Shown one piece after another: positions 41,858 through 50,840 of a DNA stretch of 64,000 bases. The DNA comes from Fervidifonticultor_A tertius. GTDB taxonomy: Bacteria > Sysuimicrobiota > Sysuimicrobiia > Sysuimicrobiales > Humicultoraceae. The DNA lies in NCBI GenBank assembly GCA_031459235.1, contig JAVKIY010000006.1, positions 1 through 64,000 on the forward strand. Direction: 5' to 3'. Made by a program: the position numbers and the translations under genes. The notes beneath the pieces were generated by a model. It searched no databases, was not told the origin of the DNA, and saw nothing but the letters and a program-made list of their open reading frames with translations. The number at the start of each line of letters is the position of its first letter. Positions within the stretch are counted from its first letter, which is position 1.

Positions 41858-42757
41858 TCATCCCGAGGGCTCCTCCGCGAGGCGCGCGGCCCTGGCGCCG
41901 CGCAACCGCGGGTCGAGGGCGTCGCGCAGCCCGTCGCCCAGCAGGTTCAGCCCCAGGACGGCGATGAGAATGGCGCCGCCCGCCGCCATCGAGTACCAGG
42001 CGGTCTGGTCCAGGTACCGCCGGCCGGTGTCCAGCATGGCCCCCCACGACGGCGTCGGGGGCTGGATGCCCAGCCCGAGGAACGACAGCGCGGCCTCCGT
42101 GAGGATGGCATTGGCGAAGCTCACCGACGTCTGTACCATCAGCGGCGAGACGTGGTTCGGCAGCAGGACGCGGACCAGGACGTAGAGATCGCCCGCGCCG
42201 CACGCGCGGGCCGCATCGGTGAACTCCCGCTCCTTGATCGCGAGCGCGCTCGCCTGCGCCAGGCGCGCGAACGCCGGAATGGTCACGATGCCGATCGCGA
42301 CCGCGGCGTTCGTCAGGCTCGGGCCGAGCGTGGCGGTCAGCGCCATGGCCAGGATGAGGGCGGGGAACGCCAGCAATCCGTCCACGGTCCGCATGATGAC
42401 CGCAGCCAGCGCGCCGCCGTAGTATCCGGCCACGAGCCCCATCGCCGTGCCCGCGGTTGCGGCGATCCCCACCGCGACCACGCCGACCGACAGTGACGCC
42501 CGCCCGCCGTGGAGGATGCGGCTGAGCAGATCGCGGCCGAGCTCGTCCGTCCCGAGCAGGTGGCGCGCCGAGGGCGGCTGCAGCCGGTCCTGCATGCGGA
42601 TCGCCAGCGGATCGTACGGGGTCAGCGCGCCCGCGAAAAGCGCGGCCAGGACCACTGCCGCGAAAAGGAGCGCACCGGCAAGCGCGCCGCGGTCGCGCCG
42701 CAGCACCCGCAGCAGCCTAGGAATAGCGGATGCGCGGGTCCAGGGCGGCGTAGGCAA
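41858..42757 (-). CDS. ABC transporter permease, DppC family
   Basis: Inner-membrane permease of up to 299 aa. Signatures: LGTDELGRDLLSRILHGGRA, the coupling loop FTDAARACGAGDLYVLVRVL and FLGLGIQPPTPSWG. The start is uncertain: the TTG at 42757 gives a normal-length N-terminus but overlaps the DppB gene by 41 bases; a GTG at 42706 would avoid overlap but leaves only 6 residues before the first membrane region. Neither has a good ribosome binding site. Binding-protein gene follows 70 bases downstream. Confidence 0.92.
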   Translation of the reverse strand: MPTPPWTRASAIPRLLRVLRRDRGALAGALLFAAVVLAALFAGALTPYDPLAIRMQDRLQPPSARHLLGTDELGRDLLSRILHGGRASLSVGVVAVGIAATAGTAMGLVAGYYGGALAAVIMRTVDGLLAFPALILAMALTATLGPSLTNAAVAIGIVTIPAFARLAQASALAIKEREFTDAARACGAGDLYVLVRVLLPNHVSPLMVQTSVSFANAILTEAALSFLGLGIQPPTPSWGAMLDTGRRYLDQTAWYSMAAGGAILIAVLGLNLLGDGLRDALDPRLRGARAARLAEEPSG

Positions 42758-43661
42758 CGTCGACCAGCAGGTTGATCGTCACGAAGCCGGTCGCCACGAG
42801 CAGCACCGCGCCCTGCACGACCGCGTAGTCCCGGTGGACGATCGACTGCACCATCAGCCAGCCGACGCCGGGCCAGTTGAAGATCTGCTCGACGACCACC
42901 AGGCCCCCGAGCAGGCTGCCGAACTCGAGCCCGAGCACCGTGACGAAGGGGATGAGCGCGTTCTTGAGCGCGTGCCGGAACACAACGACCCGGCCGCTCA
43001 GCCCCTTGGCGCGCGCCGTGCGAATGTAGTCCTGGTCGATGACCTCGAGCATGCTGGCGCGCAGAAACCGCATCTGCACCGCCGCCAGCGACAGGGCGAC
43101 CACCAGCACAGGCAACGCGGCGAACCGCAGGCTCGCGAGCGGCGCCTCGCCGAACGGCGCGAACCCCGCGGGTGGAAGCACGCGCCAGCGTACCGCGAAG
43201 ACCAGAATCAGGAGCACGGCCAGCCAGTAACGCGGCACGCTGAAACCGACCAGAGCGGCCGCCCGCGTGAGCTGGTCCCACCAGGTGCCGCGGTGCAGCG
43301 CGGCCAGGATGCCGACGGGCACCGAAATCATCAGGCTCCCCGCCATGCCGAGCACGGCGATCTGGAGCGTGGCGGGGAACTTCTCGACGACCAGCGAGAA
43401 CACGCCCTGGCGGTTGAGGTGTGACTCGCCCAGGTCGGCGCGCAGCGCGGCCCCCAGCCAGGCCGCGTACTGGATTGCCAGCGGGCGGTCGAGGCCGAGC
43501 TCGCGTCGCAGGCGGGCCACCGACTCGGCGTCCGCCTCCTCGCCGAGGCGGAGCACCGCCTGGTCGCCCGGAATGATGCGGAACACGAAGAACACAATCG
43601 CCGAGACGATCAGCAGGACGGGGGCCAGGTGCAGGAGGCGGCGGGCGATGTACGCGGTCAT
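42717..43661 (-). CDS. ABC transporter permease, DppB family
   Basis: Inner-membrane permease of 314 aa. N-terminal helix LLHLAPVLLIVSAIVFFVFR, then LRRELGLDRPLAIQYAAWLG; coupling loop DQDYIRTARAKGLSGRVVVF; tail AYAALDPRIRYS. It is the first gene of the third family 5 importer unit and has no companion ATPase. Start is the ATG at 43661; the open frame extends upstream with no family similarity. A 14-base element upstream (GACGCCGAAGGAGA, 43705-43692 on the minus strand) also occurs upstream of the desuccinylase-led importer operon. Confidence 0.94.
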   Translation of the reverse strand: MTAYIARRLLHLAPVLLIVSAIVFFVFRIIPGDQAVLRLGEEADAESVARLRRELGLDRPLAIQYAAWLGAALRADLGESHLNRQGVFSLVVEKFPATLQIAVLGMAGSLMISVPVGILAALHRGTWWDQLTRAAALVGFSVPRYWLAVLLILVFAVRWRVLPPAGFAPFGEAPLASLRFAALPVLVVALSLAAVQMRFLRASMLEVIDQDYIRTARAKGLSGRVVVFRHALKNALIPFVTVLGLEFGSLLGGLVVVEQIFNWPGVGWLMVQSIVHRDYAVVQGAVLLVATGFVTINLLVDVAYAALDPRIRYS

Positions 43662-43730
43662 CTCCGTGCACGTCGGCGACGCATCGACGCATCTCCTTCG
43701 GCGTCGCCGTGCGCGGGCCCTGCCCTCGTC

Positions 43731-44093
43731 CTGGAGGGTGCTATACTGGTCGAAGCGTCGCGACGGGGTGACGGTGAAGCGATCGTTAGGTCGGGCCCGG
43801 GCTTCGATGTCCAGATCGCCGACAAACGCCGTGCCCTCGTCTGTCGGGACACCGGGATGCCGATCTTCTACGTCACGCTCGGCACGCGGCTCCATGTCAA
43901 CGGCGCTCGGCTGGCCGGGGCCATCCGCCGCGGCACGGAGCGCGCCGCGCCTGAGCACCCGCTGCGGTCGAGCATCTGCCACCCGATCACGCGCGAAAAC
44001 CCACAGACGAATACCGGGCGAGGCGCGCCGTGGGCGGCAGGGCTGGCGCTCGTCGCCTACGGGGGCTGGGGTCTCGTGCTGCTGGCGCGGTAG
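43731..44093 (+). pseudogene. fumarate/tartrate hydratase alpha-subunit N-terminal fragment with aberrant tail
   Basis: The frame reads SGPGFDVQIADKRRALVCRD then TGMPIFYVTLG and HPLRSSICHPITRENPQTNTG, the N-terminal part of class I iron-sulfur fumarase/tartrate dehydratase alpha subunits, including the first cluster cysteine in CRDTG. At the point where the family has NTGxGxPW the sequence GRGAPWAAG switches to a short hydrophobic tail (LALVAYGGWGLVLLAR) and stops. The remaining two thirds, with the other cluster cysteines, and the beginning of the protein are absent, and no clear start codon with a ribosome binding site is seen. It is best read as a truncated gene. The MBL hydrolase starts 7 bases later. 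Confidence 0.65.
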
Positions 44094-44100
44094 GCACCAC

Positions 44101-45015
44101 ATGGAGGTGGCGCCGGGCATCCACCGGATCGCGCTCTCGCCGGACCTGGCCACCTACGCGCTGGTCGGCGAGCGCGTGGTTCTGGTCGACGCGGGGTTCG
44201 CCGGCGCGGCGCGCACGATCGACAGATACCTCCGCGGCCTGGGCCGCTCGGTGGCGGAAGTCGCGCTCTGCGTGATCACGCACGCGCACGCCGACCACTT
44301 CGGCGGCGCCGCCGAGATCCTGGCGGCGGCGCCCGGCGCGGTGCTGGCCGCGCACGCCGCGGACGCGCCGTGGATCGAAGATCCCGCCCGTCACCTGCGC
44401 GAGAACTACGGGTGGTCGGCCGCCTACGGCCTGCCTCATCCGGATGCGCTGCTCGCGCGGATCCGCGCCATGCTCGGGCCGGGGGCGACCGTGGGACGCG
44501 CGCTGGCCGACGGCGATGCGGTGGACGCCGGGGGGTGGACCGTGCGCGTGCACCACGCACCCGGGCATTCGCGCGGGCACCTCGTCCTGCTCGATCCCCG
44601 CTCGGGCAGCCTGCTGGCCGGCGACGCTGTCGCAGACCCGACCCTCAATCCGCCGATCTACTACGACGCGATGACCTACCGCGACACGCTGCGCCGGCTG
44701 GACGGCCTGGCCGCCGCGCGCCTCCTGAGCTGCCACATGCCGGTCCTGGAACGCCCGGTGGCGCGCGCCCTGCTGGCGGACGCGCTCGCCCACGTCGAAG
44801 CGTGCCACCGCCTGGCCCGCGACGCGTTCGCGGCCGCGCGGGACGGACTCACGCTGCCGGAGGTGGCCTCGGCGCTGCTTGCGCACACCGGCGTCGGCGA
44901 GGAGCCCCGCCGCTGGGCATGGGCCGCGCACGGTCACGTGCAGGCGCTGGTAGCCGAGGGCGCGATCGCACGGCGCCCGGGGGGAGGCCTGCCCGCATGG
45001 GAGATGCGACGATGA
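44101..45015 (+). CDS. MBL-fold metallo-hydrolase
   Basis: Metallo-beta-lactamase-fold hydrolase of 304 aa. The two-metal motif HxHxDH is in VITHAHADHFGGAAEIL; further His in HHAPGHSRGHLVLLD, Asp in LLAGDAVADP and His in LLSCHMPVL. The C-terminal 80 residues form a winged-helix-like module (LPEVASALLAHTGVGEEP), as in LACTB2-type proteins. Substrate unknown; thioesterase or lactonase activity is typical. The start ATG follows the fumarase fragment by 7 bases; the stop overlaps the SDR start (ATGA at 45012-45015). Confidence 0.9.
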   Translation: MEVAPGIHRIALSPDLATYALVGERVVLVDAGFAGAARTIDRYLRGLGRSVAEVALCVITHAHADHFGGAAEILAAAPGAVLAAHAADAPWIEDPARHLRENYGWSAAYGLPHPDALLARIRAMLGPGATVGRALADGDAVDAGGWTVRVHHAPGHSRGHLVLLDPRSGSLLAGDAVADPTLNPPIYYDAMTYRDTLRRLDGLAAARLLSCHMPVLERPVARALLADALAHVEACHRLARDAFAAARDGLTLPEVASALLAHTGVGEEPRRWAWAAHGHVQALVAEGAIARRPGGGLPAWEMRR

Positions 45016-45761
45016 GGTTAGAGGGCAGGGCCGCGGTCGTCACAGGCGCGGCGTCGGGCATCGGACGGGCAATCGCCGCGCGCTTCGCCCGCGAGGGTGC
45101 GCGCGTCGTACTGGGCGACATCGACGAGTCAGGCGGCCGGGAGGCTACCGCGCAGATCCGCGCCGGGGGCGGGGACGCGCTGTTCGTCCGCTGCGACGTG
45201 GCCGTCGACGTGGACGCGGGCCGCCTGGCCGCCGCGACGGTGGAGGCGTACGGCCGCCTCGACATCCTGGTGAACAACGCGGCGGATCTGACGCCCTACG
45301 GTAACGTCCAGGACTGCAAACCGGAGGACTGGGCCCGCTCGGTGGCCGTCGGTCTCACCGGCACCTTCCTCTGCTCGCGCCACGCGCTGTCCCGCATGAC
45401 GGCGGGCGGTAGCATCGTCAACATCGCGTCGGTCGGCGGCGTGCTGCCCTTCGTGGATCAGGCTTCCTATGTCGCGGTCAAGGGCGCGGTGATCCAGCTC
45501 ACACGCTCGATGGCCCTCGACTTCGGCCCACGCGGCATTCGCGTCAACGCGATCGCGCCCGGGGCCGTCGAGACACGGCCGCTGCCCGAGGCGCAGGTGA
45601 AGCGGCAGATCGCGCGCAGCCCGCTGCGGCGCAGGGGTCGCCCCGAGGAGATCGCCGCCGCGGCCGTCTTCCTGTGCAGCGAGGAGGCGGCGTTCATCAC
45701 GGGCGTCTGCCTCCCGGTGGACGGCGGCTGGTTGCTCGGGTACACAGCGGTTGACGGCTAG
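45012..45761 (+). CDS. SDR family oxidoreductase
   Basis: Classical short-chain dehydrogenase of 249 aa. NAD(P) motif TGAASGIGRAIA at residues 11-22, ILVNNAADLT for the NNAG motif, catalytic Ser in VNIASVGGVLPF and Tyr/Lys in ASYVAVKGAV, and a C-terminal PVDGGWLLG typical of the family. D after the second strand (VLGDIDES) favours NAD over NADP. Start is the ATG overlapping the MBL gene stop, so the two are co-translated. It ends 3 bases before the stop of the convergent gamma-glutamyltransferase gene. Confidence 0.94.
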   Translation: MRLEGRAAVVTGAASGIGRAIAARFAREGARVVLGDIDESGGREATAQIRAGGGDALFVRCDVAVDVDAGRLAAATVEAYGRLDILVNNAADLTPYGNVQDCKPEDWARSVAVGLTGTFLCSRHALSRMTAGGSIVNIASVGGVLPFVDQASYVAVKGAVIQLTRSMALDFGPRGIRVNAIAPGAVETRPLPEAQVKRQIARSPLRRRGRPEEIAAAAVFLCSEEAAFITGVCLPVDGGWLLGYTAVDG

Positions 45762-45764
45762 CGT

Positions 45765-47375
45765 CTAGCCGGCGCAGATCGTACCGGCCCGTCGCGGGTC
45801 GGCCACACCGCGCATCACGCCGGGCCCGTCGAGCGCGATACCCTGCAGGCTCCCAAACGGCGGCCGCATCGTGACCCGGTGTCCGAGCCCCTGCAGGCCC
45901 TCGGCCACCTTCTCACCGCCGATCTCCACCGCCACCGGTTCCGCGGTCTCCACGTGCACACGCGGCGCCGCCATGGCCACCTCGAGCCCGGCGCCCAGGT
46001 CGATGAGGCGGACGATCATGTGCACGAGATTGTTCGGGATCGTGCGGCCGCCGGCGCCGCCCAAACACAGCACCGGCGCCCCGCCACGATACAGCACGAG
46101 CGGCGACATGTTGTGCAGCGGGCGCTTGCCCGGCGCGATGGAGTTGGCGCGTCCCGGCCGCGGGTCGAAGCGGGACAGGCCATGGCCAAGGACGATGCCG
46201 GTGCCGGGCACGGAAAGCAGGCTCCCAAAGGAGCCCCCGTGCGTCAGCGTGAGCGATGCGACGTTACCCGCGGCGTCCGCGGCGCACAGGTGCGCGGTTC
46301 CGACCACGGGGTCGGGCGCGATGACCTCGCCGGGCGCCGGCGCCGCCATGCCCGCGACCACGCGGTCCCGCAGGGCGGCGACACGGTCCCGAGCGAGTTC
46401 GGCGGTCGGGTCCACCGGCACGTAGCGCGGGTCACCGTAGCGCAGCAGCCGCTCGCGCCAGCACACCTTGGCGGTCTCGACCAGGACGTGGGCGAGCGCC
46501 GCGTCGTCTCCGGCCGCTGGCGGCGACATCCCGTCGAGGACACGGAGCATCTGGAGTACCGTCAGGCCTCCGGTGGGCAGGCCGGGCACACACGCGGTGT
46601 AGCCGCGATACGACGCAACGACCGGGGGGCCTTCCTGGACCCGGTACCCGGCGAGATCCTCGATGGTCAGGCACCCGCCGTCGGCGCGCACGGCGGCGAC
46701 CACGGCGCGCGCCACCTCGCCGCGGTAGAAAGCCTCGGCGCCCTCGCGGCCGATGCGCTCGATGACCCGTGCGAGCGCCGGGTTCCGCATGGTCTCGCCG
46801 GGGCGCGGCGGCCGGCCGTCGATCGAGAACAGGCGCGCGGTCTCGGGGAAGCGCGCGGCGCGTGGCATCAGCACCTCGCCGACCTTGCCGCTGAGCCAGT
46901 CGTCGACTGGAAAGCCGTCGGCGGCCGCGGCGACCGCCGGCTCCACCACCGACGCGAGCGGCCGCCTACCGAACCGACCGTGCGCGTGCACCAGGCCCGC
47001 GACCACCCCGGGAACATCCACGGCGCGCCCGCCGAAGACGTTGGCCTCACCGGCCACCGCGAGGGTCTCCGGCGCGACGACTTCGTACATGTCTTCGCGC
47101 GCCGCGGCCGGCGCGACGCTTGTGAAGTCGACCGCGACCGGCTCGGCGCGACCGACAAGCGAGGTGACCAGGCACCCGCCGTAACCGCCGATACCGGCCG
47201 TGGACGGGGCCACGACGGACAGCACGAACGCGGTGGCCACGGCGGCGTCCACTGCGTTGCCGCCGGCGCGCAGCACGCGCAGCCCGGCCTCCGAGGCGAC
47301 CGGGTGTGGAGATGCCACCATTCCGTGCCTGACGCGCGCGCTGACGGACTCCGGTCTTTGGCGATGGTTGTCCAC
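45765..47375 (-). CDS. gamma-glutamyltransferase family protein (Ntn hydrolase), divergent substrate site
   Basis: Self-processing Ntn-hydrolase precursor of 536 aa. The nucleophile that starts the small subunit is expected at T360 in VVGTAHLCAAD, followed by GNVASLTLTHGGSFGS. N-terminal GMVASPHPVASEAGLRVLRA and GGNAVDAAVATAF are typical. The segment that normally reads DFRE and whose Arg holds the glutamyl carboxylate is DFTSVAPA here, so a glutathione substrate is unlikely; the subgroup may hydrolyse other amides. No signal peptide is apparent, unlike periplasmic GGTs. GTG start. It is divergent from the third creatininase gene. Confidence 0.87.
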   Translation of the reverse strand: MDNHRQRPESVSARVRHGMVASPHPVASEAGLRVLRAGGNAVDAAVATAFVLSVVAPSTAGIGGYGGCLVTSLVGRAEPVAVDFTSVAPAAAREDMYEVVAPETLAVAGEANVFGGRAVDVPGVVAGLVHAHGRFGRRPLASVVEPAVAAAADGFPVDDWLSGKVGEVLMPRAARFPETARLFSIDGRPPRPGETMRNPALARVIERIGREGAEAFYRGEVARAVVAAVRADGGCLTIEDLAGYRVQEGPPVVASYRGYTACVPGLPTGGLTVLQMLRVLDGMSPPAAGDDAALAHVLVETAKVCWRERLLRYGDPRYVPVDPTAELARDRVAALRDRVVAGMAAPAPGEVIAPDPVVGTAHLCAADAAGNVASLTLTHGGSFGSLLSVPGTGIVLGHGLSRFDPRPGRANSIAPGKRPLHNMSPLVLYRGGAPVLCLGGAGGRTIPNNLVHMIVRLIDLGAGLEVAMAAPRVHVETAEPVAVEIGGEKVAEGLQGLGHRVTMRPPFGSLQGIALDGPGVMRGVADPRRAGTICAG

Positions 47376-47470
47376 GGTGACCTCTACAGGGGTCGGCGTC
47401 GCCGGCAGTGAACGTAGTGGGCATTCTCGATACCCGGCAGGACCGCCTTCCTGCGGGGCGCGGAGGCCGC

Positions 47471-48244
47471 ATGAGCCAGCCGGTGCTCTTCCACGAACTG
47501 ACGCGCGAGGAGGCCCGCGCGCGGGCGGGCGAGGCCCTGCTCGTGCTGCCGCTGGGCGCGACGGAGCAGCACGGGCCGCACCTGCCCGTGCTCACCGACA
47601 CCATCACGGTCGAGCACGTCGCGGCTGCGGCGGTGGCGGAAGCCGCGGCCGCCGTCCCGGTGCTGCTCGCGCCCACCCTGCCATTTGGCTCGTCCGACCA
47701 CCACCTGCCGTTCGGCGGCACCCTGTCGCTGCGTACCGAGACCTACTACCGCGTCCTCTGCGACCTGATCGCGTCGCTCGCCGCCGGGGGAGTCACGCGC
47801 ATCTTCCTCGTGAACGGTCACGGCGGCAACCACGAGCTCGCGCAACTCGCCGCCCGTGACATGGCCCTGGCGCACCGGATCAGCGTCGCCGCGACGTCCT
47901 ACTGGATCGCCGCGTGGGACGCCCTGATCCGCCTGGAGGCGCACACCCTGGGCCGCCTCCCCGGCCACGCCGGCGCCTTCGAGACCTCGCAGATCCTGGC
48001 GCTCCGCCCCGACCTGGTGCGCCGGCCGCTACCGCACCGCGACGAGGCGCCGCCCCCCGGGCCGCCGCCGATCACGCGGACGTTCCGGGCAGAGCGCGGG
48101 GGGGCCTGGCAGGCGATCGACGGGTTCACGGATAGCCCGGACCGCGCCAGCGCGGCGCTGGGCCGCGCGTTCCTCGACGCCGCCGCGACCGCGGTGGCTA
48201 CCGCGCTCGTCGAGTTCTACCGGGCATCGGACGTAGAGCGATGA
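47471..48244 (+). CDS. creatininase family protein (canonical metal site)
   Basis: Creatininase-fold amidohydrolase of 257 aa. Metal motif ATEQHGPHLPVLTD, second motif VNGHGGNHELAQ and the later HAGAFETSQIL are intact. ATG at 47471 has GGAGG 5 bases upstream; a longer frame from 47408 lacks support. The stop overlaps the following enolase-superfamily gene (ATGA at 48241-48244), so hydrolysis of a cyclic amide may be followed by epimerisation or cycloisomerisation of the product. It is the third creatininase homologue in the window. Confidence 0.92.
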   Translation: MSQPVLFHELTREEARARAGEALLVLPLGATEQHGPHLPVLTDTITVEHVAAAAVAEAAAAVPVLLAPTLPFGSSDHHLPFGGTLSLRTETYYRVLCDLIASLAAGGVTRIFLVNGHGGNHELAQLAARDMALAHRISVAATSYWIAAWDALIRLEAHTLGRLPGHAGAFETSQILALRPDLVRRPLPHRDEAPPPGPPPITRTFRAERGGAWQAIDGFTDSPDRASAALGRAFLDAAATAVATALVEFYRASDVER

Positions 48245-49359
48245 GGATCACGCGCGTCGAAACCATTCCGGTGGAGGTCCCGATCGACCGCACGCGCGCC
48301 CTCAAAAGCGGGCGCGGTGGGGGTCATACCCGGTCCCAGTTCCTTCTGGTGAAGGTCCACACCGACGGCGGTCTGGTCGGGTTGGGCGAGGTGTCGTGCA
48401 CGCCGCGGTGGAGTGGCGAAGACCACGTCACGGCCGCCCACATCATCGCCACGATCCTGGGGCCCGCCCTGGCTGGCGAGGACCCGACGCACGTCGAGCG
48501 GCTGGCGCGGGCGCTGCGCCGCGCGGTCGCGGGGCATCCCTTCACCAAGGCCGGCGTCGAGATGGCGCTGTGGGACATCCTCGGCAAAGTGGCGGGCCTG
48601 CCCCTCTACCGCCTGCTGGGCGGGCCGGTGCGCGACGTCGTCCCCACCAAGTTCTCGGTGACCGGGCAGCCGCCACCCGCCGCCGCGCAGGTGGCCGCGT
48701 GGGCCGCCGGGCAGGGCTTCCGGGTGATGAAGGTCAAGGTCGGCGTGGACCCCGACGAGGACGTCGCGCGGGTGCGCGCGGTCCGCGAGGCCGTGGGGCC
48801 CGACGTGCGGTTGGGCGTGGACGCCAACGGCGGGTGGTCGCTGCGGACGGCCATCCGCACGATCCGGCGGCTCTGCGACTACGGCATCGCCTTCGCCGAG
48901 CAACCGGTGCCGCCGCGCGATCCGTCGTGGCTCGCGGAGGTGCGCCGCGGCGTCGAGGTGCCAATCGTGGCCGACGAGAGCGTCTATGCGCCGGAGGACG
49001 CGATGGCACTCGTCCGCGCCCAGGCCGCCGATGTCCTGTCGGTCTACGTCGGCAAGGCGGGCGGCCTCGGTCCGGCGCGCGGCATCGCGGCGCTGGCCGA
49101 GGCCGCGGGCCTCACGTGTACGGTGGGCAGTAATCTCGAGATGGGAGTGGCGAGCGCAGCGATGATCCACCTGGCGATGGCGACGCCGGGTATCGGCGCC
49201 GAGGAGATCCCCTGCGACATCCTCGGCCCGTTCTTCTACCAGGACGACATCCTGCGCGAGCCGCTGCCCATCGCCGCCGGCGAGGCCCGGCCGCCCGAGC
49301 GCCCCGGGCTCGGCGTCGAGCTCGACGAGGAGAAGGTCGCCTACTACCGCGTCCGCTGA
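48241..49359 (+). CDS. mandelate racemase/muconate lactonizing enzyme family protein (MLE/epimerase-like)
   Basis: Enolase-superfamily enzyme of 372 aa with a complete MLE-type active site: K164 and K166 (VMKVKVG), metal ligands D194 (VDANGG), E220 (FAEQPVPP) and D245 (VADES), and the opposing base K272 in YVGKAGGL. Lys on both faces suits muconate cycloisomerase, o-succinylbenzoate synthase or dipeptide epimerase chemistry. It is translationally coupled to the creatininase gene, which makes epimerisation of an amino-acid-derived amide a fair guess. Its end overlaps the convergent MFS gene by 16 bases. Confidence 0.93.
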   Translation: MRITRVETIPVEVPIDRTRALKSGRGGGHTRSQFLLVKVHTDGGLVGLGEVSCTPRWSGEDHVTAAHIIATILGPALAGEDPTHVERLARALRRAVAGHPFTKAGVEMALWDILGKVAGLPLYRLLGGPVRDVVPTKFSVTGQPPPAAAQVAAWAAGQGFRVMKVKVGVDPDEDVARVRAVREAVGPDVRLGVDANGGWSLRTAIRTIRRLCDYGIAFAEQPVPPRDPSWLAEVRRGVEVPIVADESVYAPEDAMALVRAQAADVLSVYVGKAGGLGPARGIAALAEAAGLTCTVGSNLEMGVASAAMIHLAMATPGIGAEEIPCDILGPFFYQDDILREPLPIAAGEARPPERPGLGVELDEEKVAYYRVR

Positions 49360-50840
49360 GCCCGCTGGATCGCCTGCGCCAGCCCGACCTTCGGCGCCAG
49401 CGCCACAGCCGCGAGCGCGGCCAGCGCCGCGGCGGCGGAGATCACGAACACGGCGCGCACGCCGCCGGCCAGCGCCTGCCGCAGGAGCGCATCGAGGGTG
49501 CCCGTGGTCGCCGCCGACCGGCTGAGCGGGTCCATGAGCCGGTCGAGCGAGACCGCGGCCGCATCCACCCCGGCCGACCGCAAAATCCCGGCCAAGCGCG
49601 CGCTCAGCACCACGCCCATGACGCTGACGCCGACGGCGCCGCCGACGCTGCGGCTGAACTGCAGCATCGAGGTGGCGGTCCCCAGGTCGGCGCGCGGCGC
49701 GGTGGTCTGAACGGCGATCAACAGCGTGGGCACCGACAGTCCCATACCGATCCCCATCAGGGCCAGGTTGGCCGCGAGCGCCGCCCGACTCGCGCCCGCG
49801 TCCACGGCGGTCATGAGCAGCGCCCCCGCCGACAGCGACGCCATGCCGGCGAGCGCCAGCGTGCGGTAATGCAGCCGCAGCAGCAGGCGGCTACCCACGA
49901 TCGCCGCGAGCACCCATCCGAGCATGATCGGCGTGATCGTGGCGCCAGCGCCGGTCGCGGTCGTCCCGAGCACGGCCTGCACGAACAGCGGGACGAACGC
50001 GAAGCTGCCGAACAGCGCGACGCCCGAGAGGAAACCGTGCCCGACGGCCACGGTGAACAGGCGGTCGCGGAACAGCCGCACCGGCAGCACCGGGTCGGCC
50101 GCGCGCCGCTCGATCCACACGAGCGCGGCGAGTAGCCCGGCGGCGCCGGCGACGAGCGCGGCACCCGCGGGCGCGCGGAGCTGGAAGAGCCCGAGGAGCA
50201 ACGCGAGCACCGTCGCGGTCAGCACGCCGAAGCCCGCGTAGTCGATCGGCGGCCCGCCCGCCGCGCGGCGCTCGTCCACCCACACGGTCCAGATGAGCGC
50301 GGTGGCCGCCAGCCCGGGCAGCACGTTGATGTAAAAGATCCACCGCCACGAGACCTGATCCACCAGGAAGCCGCCGAGCAGGGGGCCGACGATGGACGCG
50401 AAGCCCCACACGCTGGCGAAGACACCCTGCATGCGCGCCCGCTGCTCGAAGCTGAACAGCGCGCCCACGATGATGAACGACAGCGTCATGATGCCCCCGG
50501 CGCCGAGGCCCTGCACGACGCGGAAGCCGATCAGGGCGCCCATGCTGGTCGCCTGGCCGCACAGCACGGAGCCCGCGAGGAAGAGGGCCATGGCCCCGGC
50601 CCACAACGGCTTGCGGCCGATCGCGTCCGAGAGCTTGCCGACGACCGGCACGACCGTCGTGGACGCCACCAGGTAGGCCGAGAACACCCAGCTGTAAACG
50701 TCCAGCCCGCCGAGATGCGCAACGATGGTGGGCATCGCCGTGGCGACCACCGTGGTTTCCATGGCCGCCATGAACAGGCTGAACATCACGCCGAGCGTGA
50801 TCAGCCGCTGCGGGCGGGTGATGGACGGCGCTATCCGCAC
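49344..50840 (-). CDS. MFS transporter, DHA2 (14-helix) family
   Basis: Inner-membrane drug:H+ antiporter-type protein of about 498 aa with 14 predicted helices. First helix LITLGVMFSLFMAAMETTVV includes the family's D/E-x-T-x-V motif region; motif A reads GKLSDAIGRKPLW; motif C-like GFASIVGPLLGGFLVD. The start is not certain: the GTG at 50840 has GGGAGG too close for ideal spacing, while the open frame extends to 50909 inside the M19 gene. It is last in a unit with MBL and M19 genes, overlapping the M19 end by 10 bases. Export of a pathway product or toxic compound is inferred. Confidence 0.9.
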   Translation of the reverse strand: MRIAPSITRPQRLITLGVMFSLFMAAMETTVVATAMPTIVAHLGGLDVYSWVFSAYLVASTTVVPVVGKLSDAIGRKPLWAGAMALFLAGSVLCGQATSMGALIGFRVVQGLGAGGIMTLSFIIVGALFSFEQRARMQGVFASVWGFASIVGPLLGGFLVDQVSWRWIFYINVLPGLAATALIWTVWVDERRAAGGPPIDYAGFGVLTATVLALLLGLFQLRAPAGAALVAGAAGLLAALVWIERRAADPVLPVRLFRDRLFTVAVGHGFLSGVALFGSFAFVPLFVQAVLGTTATGAGATITPIMLGWVLAAIVGSRLLLRLHYRTLALAGMASLSAGALLMTAVDAGASRAALAANLALMGIGMGLSVPTLLIAVQTTAPRADLGTATSMLQFSRSVGGAVGVSVMGVVLSARLAGILRSAGVDAAAVSLDRLMDPLSRSAATTGTLDALLRQALAGGVRAVFVISAAAALAALAAVALAPKVGLAQAIQRAQRTR

